DNA of 64,000 nt from Candidatus Melainabacteria bacterium SSGW_16 (GTDB taxonomy: Bacteria > Cyanobacteriota > Vampirovibrionia > 2-02-FULL-35-15): NCBI GenBank assembly GCA_004769085.1, contig DUDS01000015.1, forward strand, positions 1 through 64,000, read 5' to 3'. Below are positions 1 through 10,000 of the stretch, in pieces; the stretch's first letter is position 1; each line of letters opens with the position of its first letter. The translations under genes were made by a program, and so were the position numbers. The notes under the pieces are model-generated. The model did no database searches. It had not been told where the DNA came from and worked only from the letters and a program-made list of their open reading frames with translations.

Positions 1-2
1 CA

Positions 3-842
3 AGACATGGAGACGATTCCCTGGTTACAGCCTGTGAAAATGCTGACCAATATGCTTTCATGATACAAGACGAACTGGGAAAATTTCTTGAACCTGGGAA
101 AATTATTTCTGATGCAAGAACGTTCCTTGACATAAGGAGAACAAAACTAGCAAAATTAGCTCATGCACTACAGGAAGCAGATGGAATTAATGAACATACC
201 CTAAAAACAGCATGGTGCTATTCCAGAGTAAGAGGTAACAGTGATAAAGCCTCCACAAGAGCCCTTTTAGATGAAATAGCCACACAAACTGGAGCAGAGA
301 CAGATCTTATTTCATTAATAGGTGAATTAAAAACACTGGAAAAATTCACAGGCAGAGAGTTTTCAATTGATTTATTTGACCAGGTTAAAGATGAGGTTGC
401 TGCAAGAGCAAGATTTGCTCCAAAAGAATATACCAGATTTAAAGATGTAGTCTATAAAGGTATTATCCCTAAGCAATCCTGTCAGGGATTAGGCATAACA
501 GAAGATACAGTCAGCCACATACTGGAAACTGTTATAGGAACAACTGAAAAAGATTACAGGATTTATAAAATATGCCAGGAGCTTGCTAACGGTAACAATG
601 TGATTAGAGAAGAAGATTTAATACCCAAGTTAAGAGAAGCTGGTATTGAAGTTAATAAGCTGCAACTTTCTGAAAGTCTCTCTGCTATTGAAAGAATCTT
701 CAATGAAAGATTTACCTTAAGCACTATTAATACAACTCAATCAACAGTAACAGCTAACATGCTGGATCAAAAAGCAAGAAGAGTAAGAGGAGTTCCTCTA
801 GATGGTCATTATAGAGATCCCAAAGCCAGAAAGAGAAAATAA
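3..842 (+). CDS. 3' part of an unrecognised protein (runs off left edge)
   Basis: The reading frame is open from base 3 with no stop before the first internal ATG at 60, so this is the C-terminal 279 residues of a longer gene and the ATG at 60 need not be a start. The visible protein is mostly alpha-helical and charged and ends in a very basic tail (DPKARKRK). The first residues read RHGDDSLVTACENADQYAF, which faintly recalls the RxGGDEF block of a GGDEF domain followed by its helix, but the signature is not intact and I do not assign it. No membrane segment or signal peptide is visible in this part. It ends 4 bases before a tRNA gene on the other strand. Function unknown. Confidence 0.75.
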   Translation, partial: RHGDDSLVTACENADQYAFMIQDELGKFLEPGKIISDARTFLDIRRTKLAKLAHALQEADGINEHTLKTAWCYSRVRGNSDKASTRALLDEIATQTGAETDLISLIGELKTLEKFTGREFSIDLFDQVKDEVAARARFAPKEYTRFKDVVYKGIIPKQSCQGLGITEDTVSHILETVIGTTEKDYRIYKICQELANGNNVIREEDLIPKLREAGIEVNKLQLSESLSAIERIFNERFTLSTINTTQSTVTANMLDQKARRVRGVPLDGHYRDPKARKRK

Positions 843-846
843 AAAC

Positions 847-926
847 TGTCCGAGAAGGGACTCGAACCCTTAAGGTTGCCCACACGCCCCTCAAACGTGC
901 GCGTATACCAATTCCGCCACTCGGAC
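847..926 (-). tRNA. tRNA-Leu (anticodon GAG)
   Basis: On the minus strand the sequence folds as a class II tRNA. The acceptor stem is GTCCGAG/CTCGGAC with discriminator A, and the D-arm region is GGCGGAATTGGTATACGC. The anticodon stem CACGT/GCGTG encloses loop TTGAGGG, giving anticodon GAG. A short extra arm is present, and the T-arm is AAGGG-TTCGAGT-CCCTT. The extra arm (GGG-CAA-CCT) is shorter than in E. coli tRNA-Leu. CCA is not encoded, so it must be added by the CCA-adding enzyme, a homologue of which lies at 14196-15686. Confidence 0.95.
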
Positions 927-1010
927 AAGAAGCAAATAATATTCTATCAATGATTAAAACAAACTAAATTCCTATAAAAAGTCGTCATAACGATTTATCA
1001 TATATAAACT

Positions 1011-2633
1011 ATGAGTATGGATACTCAGATTTATGACACAACATTGCGGGATGGCGCACAGATGAGAGGAATTTCTCTCTCTGTGGATGACAAATTAAAA
1101 ATATGCTATCTACTGGATGAACTTGGAATTGATTTTATTGAAGGCGGGTGGCCTGGTTCAAATCCAAAAGATGAAGAATTTTTTAAAAAAGCTGCTTCAC
1201 TAGGACTAAAACATTCAAAGCTTGTTGCATTTGGAAGTACAAGAAGAGCAAATTCAAAAGTTCAAAGCGATCCTGTATTGAATGCTGTTATTAAAGCAAA
1301 GACTGAATACATAACCATAGTCGGCAAGAGCTCAGAACTACATGTAGATATAGCACTAAATATCAGTAAAGAAGAAAATTTGAAAATGATTCAGGAAAGT
1401 ATTGAATATTTAAAATCACAAAACAAAAAAGTATTTTTTGACGCAGAGCATTTTTTCGATGGGATGAAAGCTAATCCTGAGTACACATTGGAAGTAATTA
1501 AGTGTGCAGCAGATGCAGGAGCAGATGGAATAGTACTTTGTGATACAAATGGCGGATCCATGCCAGAAGAAATAAAAGAATTTGTTTCAAAAGCTGTTCA
1601 AGCTACAGGAAATAAAACAGTTATAGGAATACATGTGCATAATGACAGCGAACTGGCTGTTAGTAATTCACTTACTGCTTTTAAAGCAGGTGCAAGACAA
1701 ATCCAGGGAACTATAAATGGTATTGGGGAAAGATGCGGGAATGCAAATCTTGTTTCAATAATTCCAAATCTTGAATTAAAGTACAACACAAAAGTTTTGC
1801 CTGAAGGTGGATTAAAAAAATTAACACATATATCCAGGCAGATTTCTGATATCTTAAACTTAAATCCTAATGAGCAACAGCCTTTCGTAGGTACATGTGC
1901 ATTCACACACAAAGCAGGGCTTCATGCAAGCGCAGTAAACAAAGACTCAAAAACTTACGAACATATAAATCCAGAGATTATAGGAAATACAAACAGAATT
2001 GTTGTGAGTGAACAGGCGGGTATATCAAATATTGTTACATTTGCTGAAAAATATATGATTGATCTAGGTCATACACCGAAAGAAACAGCGAAGGATCTGG
2101 TAAAAAAAGTAAAAGAACTGGAGTATAAAGGTTATCAGTTTGAAGGAGCAGAAGCAAGTTTTGTTCTTATTCTTCTTGAACTTTTAAACCAGAGACCAAA
2201 GTTTTTTGAATTAATTGATTACAGGGTTATTGTCAGTTCAAAACAACTGGCAGAAGCAACAGTAAGACTTAAGGTAAAAGGTGAGGTATTTCATACTGCA
2301 AGTCTTGGCGTGGGTCCAGGGAATGCAATTGATAATGCACTTAGAAAAGCACTGAACCATTATTACCCTGCAATAAAAGAATTTAAGCTGGTGGATTTTA
2401 AGGTAAGGATTCTGGATGGGCATGATGGATCTGCTGCAAAAACACGTGTACTTGTAGAAAGTTCGGATGGTAATACCACATGGAACACTGTAGGAGTCAG
2501 CGCAAATATTATAGATGCTACATGGCTTGCTATAACAGATAGTATTGAATATGGACTTTGGCTGAAATTAAATAAAGAAATAGAAAAGCAAGAGAACAAG
2601 ACAAGCGAAGGCTTTCGTGTTCAGAAAGCCTGA
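1011..2633 (+). CDS. cimA: (R)-citramalate synthase
   Basis: Condenses pyruvate with acetyl-CoA to (R)-citramalate, the threonine-independent entry to isoleucine. The 540-residue protein starts with the DRE-TIM metallolyase signature YDTTLRDGAQ (about residues 8-17). It has the metal-binding HVHND motif near residue 210 and a C-terminal LeuA-type allosteric domain from about residue 390. Length and the DGAQMRGISLSV variant fit the CimA branch (LeuA-like, about 520-540 residues) better than 2-isopropylmalate synthase; substrate specificity is inferred from family. Translation could begin at Met1 or Met3; no clear Shine-Dalgarno precedes either. The gene stands alone and converges on dprA. Its last codons contain an 8-bp inverted repeat (2609-2616/2624-2631) without a T-run. 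Acetolactate synthase at 28643 would serve the next pathway steps. Confidence 0.93.
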   Translation: MSMDTQIYDTTLRDGAQMRGISLSVDDKLKICYLLDELGIDFIEGGWPGSNPKDEEFFKKAASLGLKHSKLVAFGSTRRANSKVQSDPVLNAVIKAKTEYITIVGKSSELHVDIALNISKEENLKMIQESIEYLKSQNKKVFFDAEHFFDGMKANPEYTLEVIKCAADAGADGIVLCDTNGGSMPEEIKEFVSKAVQATGNKTVIGIHVHNDSELAVSNSLTAFKAGARQIQGTINGIGERCGNANLVSIIPNLELKYNTKVLPEGGLKKLTHISRQISDILNLNPNEQQPFVGTCAFTHKAGLHASAVNKDSKTYEHINPEIIGNTNRIVVSEQAGISNIVTFAEKYMIDLGHTPKETAKDLVKKVKELEYKGYQFEGAEASFVLILLELLNQRPKFFELIDYRVIVSSKQLAEATVRLKVKGEVFHTASLGVGPGNAIDNALRKALNHYYPAIKEFKLVDFKVRILDGHDGSAAKTRVLVESSDGNTTWNTVGVSANIIDATWLAITDSIEYGLWLKLNKEIEKQENKTSEGFRVQKA

Positions 2634-2781
2634 GCATCGTGAAGCTAGACAGCAAAATAGCAAGTCGTCATCGTAGTTCCTAAAGCAAAAAACAAAAAGA
2701 ACGAAGATGCGACGAAGCGTTTAAAAAAATGCAACACATTACAGCAATCTATTCTGGTGAAACAAAAGAAAAATAACCTGA

Positions 2782-3888
2782 CTATTTCTTTCTGACAAAT
2801 CCCCCATCAAAACTTTTTTCAATATGTCCCTGTAATTCCAGGATTGACAGATTTACACTAAGGCTACTTAAATCCATGCTTGTTTTCTGGATTAAATCTT
2901 CAACTGTAACTGATACAGATGAAAATACAGACATAAGTTCTTTTTGTTCTTTAGTTAAATTTTCGTCAATTTCATAGTTTTCAAATTTAATACTCTTCTG
3001 AACAGGTTCACCAATTTTTTCTAATATGTCATTTTCAGAGATAAGAAGTTCTGCCACCCCTGACTTGATCAGAGCATTTGGTCCATTAGATACTCTTGAA
3101 TCAACAGGTCCAGGCAATGCAAAAAGCAGTCTGTCATGTTTAATTGCAAAACGGGCAGTTATAATTGCTCCGCTATCTATATCCCCTTCTATAACTACTA
3201 CTGCATCACTTAAACCACTTATAATTCTGTTTCTCTGAGGGAAATTCCATGGCAATCCTGCTGTTCCTGGTGGATACTCAGAAACCAGCAGGCTGTTTTT
3301 ATCAAGAATATCTTCATACAATTTTTTATTTGCCAGTGGAAATATTATATCGACTCCGGTTCCAAGAACAGCAATTGTTTTTCCTGAATCAAGAGCACCT
3401 TTGTGAGCAAATGCATCTATGCCGTCTGCAAGACCACTTACCACTATTAAGCCTCTTTTAGCAAAAGAATATGCGATTCTTTTAGCAGTTACCTCTCCAT
3501 AAGAAGTAGATTTTCGTGTACCTACTATTGAAATAAATTTACTCTGGTTTAAAATATCAATATTTCCCTTACAAAAAAGTCCAACAGGAGGATCGTGGAT
3601 TTCTTTAAGTTTTTCAGGGTATCTGGAATCATTCAGATGGATAAAATTAATCTGGAGATTGTTTAATTTCTTTTTTAATTCATTAATATTAATATTGCTT
3701 ATAGCGTGTTTTAATAATTCAACTTTATCAATCTCTTGGTGTTTAAGATTGTTTTTCCATGAACTTTTATCAGCACAGAATACCTCACTTATATTAAATA
3801 AGGAGCTTATTTTTTTTATAAATGCTTTATCAACATAAATATCTGTAAGAAGAGATAAAAGCAGAAAAATATCCTCATGTGTTTTCAT
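2782..3888 (-). CDS. dprA: DNA-processing protein DprA (Smf)
   Basis: DprA binds incoming single-stranded DNA and loads RecA during natural transformation. The 368-residue protein has a helical N-terminal region, then the Rossmann-like DprA core from about residue 115. Within the core are IVGTRKSTSYG, VSGLADGIDAFAHKGAL, AVLGTGVD, PRRN-like PQRNRIISGLSDAVVVIEG, and GALITARFA-like SGAIITARFA. A C-terminal winged-helix-like segment (about 300-365) is typical of the longer DprA forms. Start is ATG at 3888. It lies 64 bp downstream of a sigma factor gene on the same strand and could be cotranscribed. Competence function is known for the family; whether this organism is transformable cannot be judged here. 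Confidence 0.95.
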   Translation of the reverse strand: MKTHEDIFLLLSLLTDIYVDKAFIKKISSLFNISEVFCADKSSWKNNLKHQEIDKVELLKHAISNININELKKKLNNLQINFIHLNDSRYPEKLKEIHDPPVGLFCKGNIDILNQSKFISIVGTRKSTSYGEVTAKRIAYSFAKRGLIVVSGLADGIDAFAHKGALDSGKTIAVLGTGVDIIFPLANKKLYEDILDKNSLLVSEYPPGTAGLPWNFPQRNRIISGLSDAVVVIEGDIDSGAIITARFAIKHDRLLFALPGPVDSRVSNGPNALIKSGVAELLISENDILEKIGEPVQKSIKFENYEIDENLTKEQKELMSVFSSVSVTVEDLIQKTSMDLSSLSVNLSILELQGHIEKSFDGGFVRKK

Positions 3889-3952
3889 ACAAACACAGAT
3901 TTTAAAACAAGTTGTTTCAAAAAACAGATACTTTAGGTTTCAATTTCTAAAA

Positions 3953-4783
3953 TTAATCTTTGAGCATTTTTGATTTAAGCAATGAAATTGCTCTTGCATG
4001 TACCTGACTTGCTCTTGACTCGGAAAAGTCCATAACTTCAGCAATTTCTTTAAAAGTTAGTTTTTTATAATGATAAAGTCCTACGACAGCTTGTTCCCTT
4101 TCAGGCAATGCTGCTATAGCCTTAGCTAATCTTTCTCTTAATTCAGTTTCTTCAAGATTATCAAGCAATGACGTTGTACCACTGGAAATACTTTCAACAA
4201 GAGGATTACTGTCTTCATATGAAGATTCACGAGGTTCATCAAGTGAAAATATTCCTATCTGTGCTTCATGTTGAATTCCCCTCAATTCTTCCGGGGAAAT
4301 TGAAAGTTCAGCAGCAAGTTCTTTATTGTCAGGGTACCTGCCGAGCTTACTTTCCAGAATATTTGTAGCCTTAATAAGGTTTTTTACCCTCTTTCTTGCT
4401 CCTCTTGTAAGCCAGTCTGAGGATCTAAGATGATCATATATTGAACCTCTTACCCTTGTGATTGCAAACGATTCAAAGCTTGTACCTTTTGAAGTATCAA
4501 ATCTGTCAACAGCTTCTATTAAACCTATAGTGCCATAACCAATCAAATCATTTTTATCAATTCCATCCATAGATGAAACCGGCATTCTGTTTACAATCCA
4601 GTTAACCAAATATGCATATTTTCTTATTAACTGATCTCTATCTTTTAATACATTAGTTTCTTTTGAATCACAGACACCGATTTTCCTGTCCGTAAATGAA
4701 GTACGGCAGACAGATTTTTTGCTGCTTCTTTCAAAGACAATTTTCCTTTTATGGGTTCCTGTTTTAAATTCATTCAGGGTCAT
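3953..4783 (-). CDS. RNA polymerase sigma factor, FliA/WhiG (sigma-28) type
   Basis: A group 3 sigma-70-family factor of 276 residues. After a basic, unconserved N-terminal 45 residues come region 2 (RKYAYLVNWIVNRMP, then DLIGYGTIGLIEAVDRFD and FESFAITRVRGSIYDHLRSSDW), region 3 (GRYPDNKELAAELSISPEEL) and region 4 (LPEREQAVVGLYHYKKLTFKEIAEVMDFSESRASQVHARAI). The DHLRSSDW and SESRASQVHARA motifs are characteristic of FliA/WhiG factors for motility or developmental genes. No flagellar gene or anti-sigma factor lies nearby, so the regulon is unknown. A GGGAG lies about 13 nt upstream of the ATG at 4783, a long spacing. dprA follows on the same strand. Confidence 0.93.
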   Translation of the reverse strand: MTLNEFKTGTHKRKIVFERSSKKSVCRTSFTDRKIGVCDSKETNVLKDRDQLIRKYAYLVNWIVNRMPVSSMDGIDKNDLIGYGTIGLIEAVDRFDTSKGTSFESFAITRVRGSIYDHLRSSDWLTRGARKRVKNLIKATNILESKLGRYPDNKELAAELSISPEELRGIQHEAQIGIFSLDEPRESSYEDSNPLVESISSGTTSLLDNLEETELRERLAKAIAALPEREQAVVGLYHYKKLTFKEIAEVMDFSESRASQVHARAISLLKSKMLKD

Positions 4784-4875
4784 GAAACTATTTTCTCCCT
4801 ACAATCATTATTCTCACCCTTATTTATTTTTAACCCATCGACTGTTTAAACGAAGCTATGACCCTTAGTGCTGGC

Positions 4876-5280
4876 CTAGTTTCTTAGATCTGGTAACCCA
4901 CTGGTGTCAGTCCTATTCAGATAGAACATGTGTACTTTATAATTGGGGTCTTTAGTAGAAAAATCCTCCTTAGGGGGTAGCATACTTGTTCTTAAAACAA
5001 GGTTTTTTATTTTCTTTAGAAAGTAGGTTCTGCGATATTCAGTGCCAATCTGATTTTTTATTTTTATCTCTGTGTCTCTGCTCTCCAGTTCATCGGATTG
5101 TTTTTTATGCTTAGTATCAAATATAGTCATAAAAAACATTACAATAAAGAGCATTAATAATGCAATCTTGAGGCAGATACTGTCCATAAAGTCAGTAAAT
5201 GATTTAGTCAGAATATACGTTGTGTCATAGGCTACAAGCAGTAGCAAAAAATCATTCTTGTTAAATGAAAAACATTTCAT
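4876..5280 (-). CDS. Hypothetical membrane protein (134 aa)
   Basis: I do not recognise this protein. Residues about 10-55 are hydrophobic and likely contain one or two membrane segments, the clearest being IALLMLFIVMFFMTIFD at about 38-54. A charged cytoplasmic-type tail with many Lys, Arg and Asp follows. The start at 5280 has no good Shine-Dalgarno site, so the exact N-terminus is uncertain. The gene sits between the sigma factor and elbB and is followed by about 310 bp without another gene. Its uninterrupted frame and coherent membrane profile favour a real gene, but support is modest. Confidence 0.45.
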   Translation of the reverse strand: MKCFSFNKNDFLLLLVAYDTTYILTKSFTDFMDSICLKIALLMLFIVMFFMTIFDTKHKKQSDELESRDTEIKIKNQIGTEYRRTYFLKKIKNLVLRTSMLPPKEDFSTKDPNYKVHMFYLNRTDTSGLPDLRN

Positions 5281-5592
5281 TTAAGTGGATTAGTTTTTAG
5301 TAATTAAAGGTAAAAGCAATTAAAGAAAGGATTATAAGATTTTTACCCGTTCTGCCTTTTATTAAAAAGAGAAACTTAATTAATTTATTTAAATCAAATT
5401 TAGTGTTGTCCTCTTTTTGTTAAAGCTTTTATTATGATAAAGGGAGTGCCCTAATAGACCTGAAAAATAATAAACAAATAATAGAAAGAGCGTTATTAGT
5501 AACACTTCATGAAACCCCTGAAGTAAACCCATATTAAAATCAACATCTGGTTAAGCAATGATAAAATGTTTTTTCACTGGGGGTATCTCACT
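5281..5592. other. Intergenic region without a recognised gene
   Basis: About 310 bp of AT-rich DNA between divergent genes (hypothetical protein leftwards, elbB rightwards). It must hold the promoters of both. I see no tRNA, strong hairpin or convincing short gene in it. An in-frame ATG at 5566 upstream of elbB is considered a non-start. Confidence 0.5.
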
Positions 5593-6291
5593 ATGCATAA
5601 AATTGGTGTTCTTTTAAGCGGTTGCGGAGTAATGGACGGATCTGAGATTCATGAATCAGTTATAACTTTAATGGCCATTGACAAGGAAAAAGCACAAGCA
5701 ATCTGCATGGCTCCGGATAAAAATCAAAATCAGGTAATAAATCATCTGACAAACAGTCCTATGAATGAGAAAAGAAACATGCTTATTGAATCAGCAAGAA
5801 TTGCACGCGGTAACATAAAAAATATAAAAGACATAAATCCATCTGAGCTTGATGCAGTAATACTGCCAGGGGGATTTGGAGCTGCATGTAATCTCAGTTC
5901 TTTTGGAAGTGATGGAGAAAAAGCCATCATACTTCCCGAGGTTGAAGATTTTTTAATTAAAATTCATAAGCTAAGAAAACCAATTGGTGCAATCTGCATA
6001 GCACCAAATATAATTGGTAAACTCTTTGGAAATGAAAAGGTAGAAATCACTATTGGCAATGATCAAGAAACTGCATCAAAGCTTGAAAAAATGGGGGCAA
6101 AACATATAAGTAAAAAAGTTGATGAAATAGTAATTGATAATAAAAACCTGGTGGTTACTACACCTGCTTATATGCTTGGCAAAGGACCAGCAGAACTTGA
6201 AGAAGGAATAACAAAACTGGTTAAGGCAATTATTGATTTAATTAAAACCACTAAGAACTCAGAAAAGTTAACAGGTTCATCCATTGGTTAA
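5593..6291 (+). CDS. elbB: ElbB-type DJ-1/PfpI superfamily glyoxalase
   Basis: The 232-residue protein starts MHKIGVLLSGCGVMDGSEIHE, almost the same as E. coli ElbB (formerly 'isoprenoid biosynthesis protein'), and keeps LPGGFGAACNL, the PIGAICIAP nucleophile-elbow Cys, and TTPAYML. ElbB has weak glyoxalase activity; its physiological role is not settled. I chose ATG at 5593 because homologues begin there and a GGGGG stretch (5579-5583) lies about 9 nt upstream. The in-frame ATG at 5566 would add nine residues that do not resemble the family. Monocistronic by appearance, followed by a hairpin at 6362. Confidence 0.93.
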   Translation: MHKIGVLLSGCGVMDGSEIHESVITLMAIDKEKAQAICMAPDKNQNQVINHLTNSPMNEKRNMLIESARIARGNIKNIKDINPSELDAVILPGGFGAACNLSSFGSDGEKAIILPEVEDFLIKIHKLRKPIGAICIAPNIIGKLFGNEKVEITIGNDQETASKLEKMGAKHISKKVDEIVIDNKNLVVTTPAYMLGKGPAELEEGITKLVKAIIDLIKTTKNSEKLTGSSIG

Positions 6292-6361
6292 TTAACTATT
6301 TTTTTTAACCTTAAATAAAATAACTATTTTTTATCCAACAAAGATAAAATGGTTAAGATTT

Positions 6362-6383
6362 TACATTAGAGAATTCTAATGTA
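6362..6383. repeat. 9-bp inverted repeat upstream of DUF1802 gene
   Basis: TACATTAGA and TCTAATGTA are perfectly complementary around a GAAT tetraloop. It lies between elbB and the DUF1802 gene. There is no T-run directly after either arm, so it is more likely an operator or a weak hairpin than an intrinsic terminator. Confidence 0.45.
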
Positions 6384-6448
6384 CGAAAGAGACAAATATA
6401 GTAATATAATCTGTAAGTTAAATTTTATTCAGGCAGGTATCTAAAAAT

Positions 6449-7051
6449 ATGAGATATGCATTAAAAGAATGGAACACTGTAATTGAAGCATTAGGGAATG
6501 GATCAGCAATAGCTGTATGGCGTAAGGGGGGGCTTGAAGATACTCCCTCTGTAACAGTTCCTTTTGAAAGATTTGAATCAAGTCATGAACAGTTCATTCT
6601 TTTCCCAACCTTTACACATCAAACCACAGATAAAATTAAAAAAGAATTCTGGGATCTATTAGCTAACAAAACCATTTCAAATAAGGACAATCAGTTAAAA
6701 ATAAAGTACTGGGCTGAACTATATGAAGAATTTGAAATCAATAATCTTGAAGAATTGATTTATGTCTCAAATCAGCTTGTAAATTCAAACGATCACCTGG
6801 TTTCATCATGGAATCTGTATCCGAATCATAAAGGTAAAATACTTTTATTAAGAGTTTATACTTTGACTGATCCGATACTAATTACAAATTCCCCTGAATA
6901 TGGTGGATGTAAATCCTGGGCAGAATTAAAAATTGATATTCCAAAGATAGGAAGCAATCCTGTTCTTTCATTTAAAGAGTTCAATAAAAAAGCAAGATTT
7001 ATCAAAAAACTGCTTTTGGATACAAAGGTTATAGAAAAAATTACTTCATAA
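6449..7051 (+). CDS. DUF1802 family protein
   Basis: A 200-residue protein with the DUF1802 hallmarks: ALKEWNTVIEALGNGSAIAVWRKGG at the N-terminus, then EQFILFPTFTHQ near residue 50, and W/Y-rich central and C-terminal segments (SWNLYP, LLRVYTL). The family is common in cyanobacteria and some Firmicutes and has no established function. The ATG at 6449 is preceded by AGGCAGGTAT, an acceptable ribosome site. It converges on the kelch-protein gene with only 13 bp between stops. No signal peptide or membrane segment, so probably cytoplasmic. Confidence 0.85.
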   Translation: MRYALKEWNTVIEALGNGSAIAVWRKGGLEDTPSVTVPFERFESSHEQFILFPTFTHQTTDKIKKEFWDLLANKTISNKDNQLKIKYWAELYEEFEINNLEELIYVSNQLVNSNDHLVSSWNLYPNHKGKILLLRVYTLTDPILITNSPEYGGCKSWAELKIDIPKIGSNPVLSFKEFNKKARFIKKLLLDTKVIEKITS

Positions 7052-7064
7052 AAACATTCTGACT

Positions 7065-10000
7065 TTAAGGTGAAATTCTTATAACAGAAAGATCGTTTTT
7101 TTCACCGCTTACCAGTAAAAACGGTTTTGAATCAGCTAGAAATTTTGCATTAAGAGGTTTCGAAATAATATCTTCTTTTCCACTGGATTTTACTACTTTC
7201 AGGTTTATTTTTTTAATTTGTACCACTTGTGCAGAGTTATTATCACCAAAATCAATAAGACCCCCGACATTCAGTCCGACAACACCACTTGTTCCAAGTG
7301 CAAGATAAACTACTCCATCAATAATAATTAAATCTTCAATCTCATTTTTTATTTTTAAATCTTCATTTACAGGAATACTTGTAAGATTATTTAGATCAAA
7401 AAGTAAAATCCCCCTTTGTGTTGATGCAACAAGCACATCAACAGGTTTGCCATTTACTTTATATCTGCCAGCATATGCTATTTTTGTAATTTTCTCACTA
7501 TTTACATTTATTACTTTTATCTGAGAGTCAACATCAAGCAAATTAACTATTGATAAAGTGCCAACACCATCATAAGCAACAAGAAACGGACCAGTTACCT
7601 TATCAAGTGTTTCAACCACTGCAATATTTTTTGTATTTCCTGTAAGTTTAAAATTTACTACTCTGGGTTCAGTACTTAAAAGAGGAAAAATAAGATCAAC
7701 ACCTGAAGAGCCAACAGAGACAACTGATGCAGGCTGATTATCAACCGTTACAAGTTCCTGTTCAAAACCATTACCTGAAAGATTTACAGATATATCTTCC
7801 TGTCCATCATCAGCATTAATAACAGTAACTTTTGAACCTCTTAAGAGGGATACTTTTGTAAATTTTGTACTACCCCCGATTTCAAGAAGATCCAAATCGC
7901 TGATATCTGAAAGATTACTAATCATGTTAAACTGTCCGGTAAGTTTTTCACTGACAGAACTTTCATAATTCAGTGTTCTAATTCCATCACTAGATGCAAT
8001 AACAGCAACTGGTTTTTTAAAAGAATCCGCAGAAACAAACCCGCCAATATGAGGAATATCTGTACCGATTAATTCCCTAAAATCCGTCCCCATTGCATTT
8101 AAGAGAGTTCGTGGCTGCGCAGTTGCTAAATCAAGTCCATAGATAGATCTGATAGTAAAAATACCAGTGATTGATGAGTTATCAACAGAGCTTTGAAAAT
8201 TTACAGGAACATAGAAAGGAAATAAAGGTGATGCTACAGAAATGTTTACATCATCAAATGATATTAAGGTTGGATCAATTTTCCCTACAGAATTAATTTC
8301 AATACCGCTATCCTGAAGTGTACTTAAAACATCTAAATCAATGGGGTTGTCTGAAAATGATGGTGTACCAGCAACTTCAAGCGGAAGTGAAACAGATAAA
8401 ACATCCGGGAAATTAATAGTAAAATCAAGACTTGTCTTACCAGGTTTTATGGCATTTACACTAAACTGTGTAGAAAGTGTGCCGGTAACCGATGAAATCC
8501 CAGTACCACCAAGATTAGCAACCTCTGAATCACCAATCATTGCTGTAACCTGTGTAGATTTTGAAATGGTGGTTATTTCTTGCTTTCCATCCTGGGAAAG
8601 AACCTTAAGCTGAATTTTCTGAGTACTACTTCCATCCTGAGTACTAAGAGAAACACCGTGTTGAGGTACAGTAGACAAAAAAGGTTTTGAGCTTTCAGAG
8701 ATATTTACTTTTACTTTTGCTTCAATAAAGTCTTTTGAGCTATCTGCAGTCAGGATTGAGATTTCAAATTCACCCTGAACAGAACTGTCCTTGCGGCTTA
8801 TATTTATCACCTCACCACTCTGGAAAAGTGCTGGGCTTACAACAACAGAGCCATTAGGATCTGAACTTTCTGTTTTAAGTAGCACTAACTCATTATTTGA
8901 AGATGTTACCTTAATATCAGCCATAAAATTATTTGAAACTGACAGATTAACTGTCTGTGGTTCAACTTGTACAGATGGAACCTGGGAAAATTTATCCACC
9001 TGTAACAATAACTGCCCTAAAAATCCACCTCGAATTAATGCTTCGGGGGTAAGTTTCATTCTCCTGCCCTCAACTGTGCTGTTTGAATCTATTTGAATTA
9101 ATTCAGAAATTTTTGTAGGGAGTTTTCCAAAACCATTTGAAAAGCCTCCTGTTATATACAAAGCACTGTTTACAAAATTAGCAGAATCATCAGACGCCAG
9201 AAATCCACGGGTCTTATCTTTCGGGGTAATTAATGCAACAGATGGCTGAATCCTGCCCACAGAAGATTCTATGTTTAGTTCTTTATCTGCCCTAAGATTA
9301 TTTCCTGAAAAATTTATTATGTTTGGTTCAATAACTTCTATAGAAGAAACCGGGGTGCTTATAAGATTTGCTGAATTTGTAGCAGCTTTAATATTTAACC
9401 CGCCAACTACCGCAACGCTTCCATTTGGAAGCAGAACAGAACTATGAAGAAATCTTGAAGACTGAAGCTCCAGATTCCCGCCTAAGTTTGTCTGAACCAG
9501 ATTAAAAGTTTCATTATCAGGATTATAGAACTGAAACGTCCCTTTGGTAATACCTTCAGCTTTGTCTCCTGATCCACTTGCAAAGAAATCTGCTGCACCA
9601 CCTGTTATTAAAACAAGTCCATTTGTAAGTAAAGTAGCAGAATGTCCTCCGATTCCTTCATCATCAAAAAATGAACCGACTTTTTTAATTGATAAATCAG
9701 ATACATTTATAAGTTCTGCTATTTCAGTTGCAGGACCAGATCCAAAATCATCACTTTTTTCATTTGTAAAACCACCCGCAATAAGAATATTTCCATTTTG
9801 AAGTAATGTTGCAGTATGCAGAAGCCTGGAGGTATTTAAAGTAATCGATGATGGTGAAACTGATCTTGTGACAGGATCAAAGATTTCAATACTGTTTAAT
9901 GCTCCAAGGTTGGCCTGGTTTATCCGCCCTTGTCCTCCGATTATTAAAACCTTTCCATCAGGAAGAAGGCTTGCAGTGTGAAATATTCTTGCTTTTTTAA

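Noticed and set aside
3-120. Possible GGDEF domain end at the left edge
   Set aside because: Only a faint RHGDD similarity without the GGDEF signature; the rest of the domain is outside the window.
2609-2631. Inverted repeat AGGCTTTC/GAAAGCCT as terminator of cimA
   Set aside because: It lies inside the last codons and has no T-run after it.
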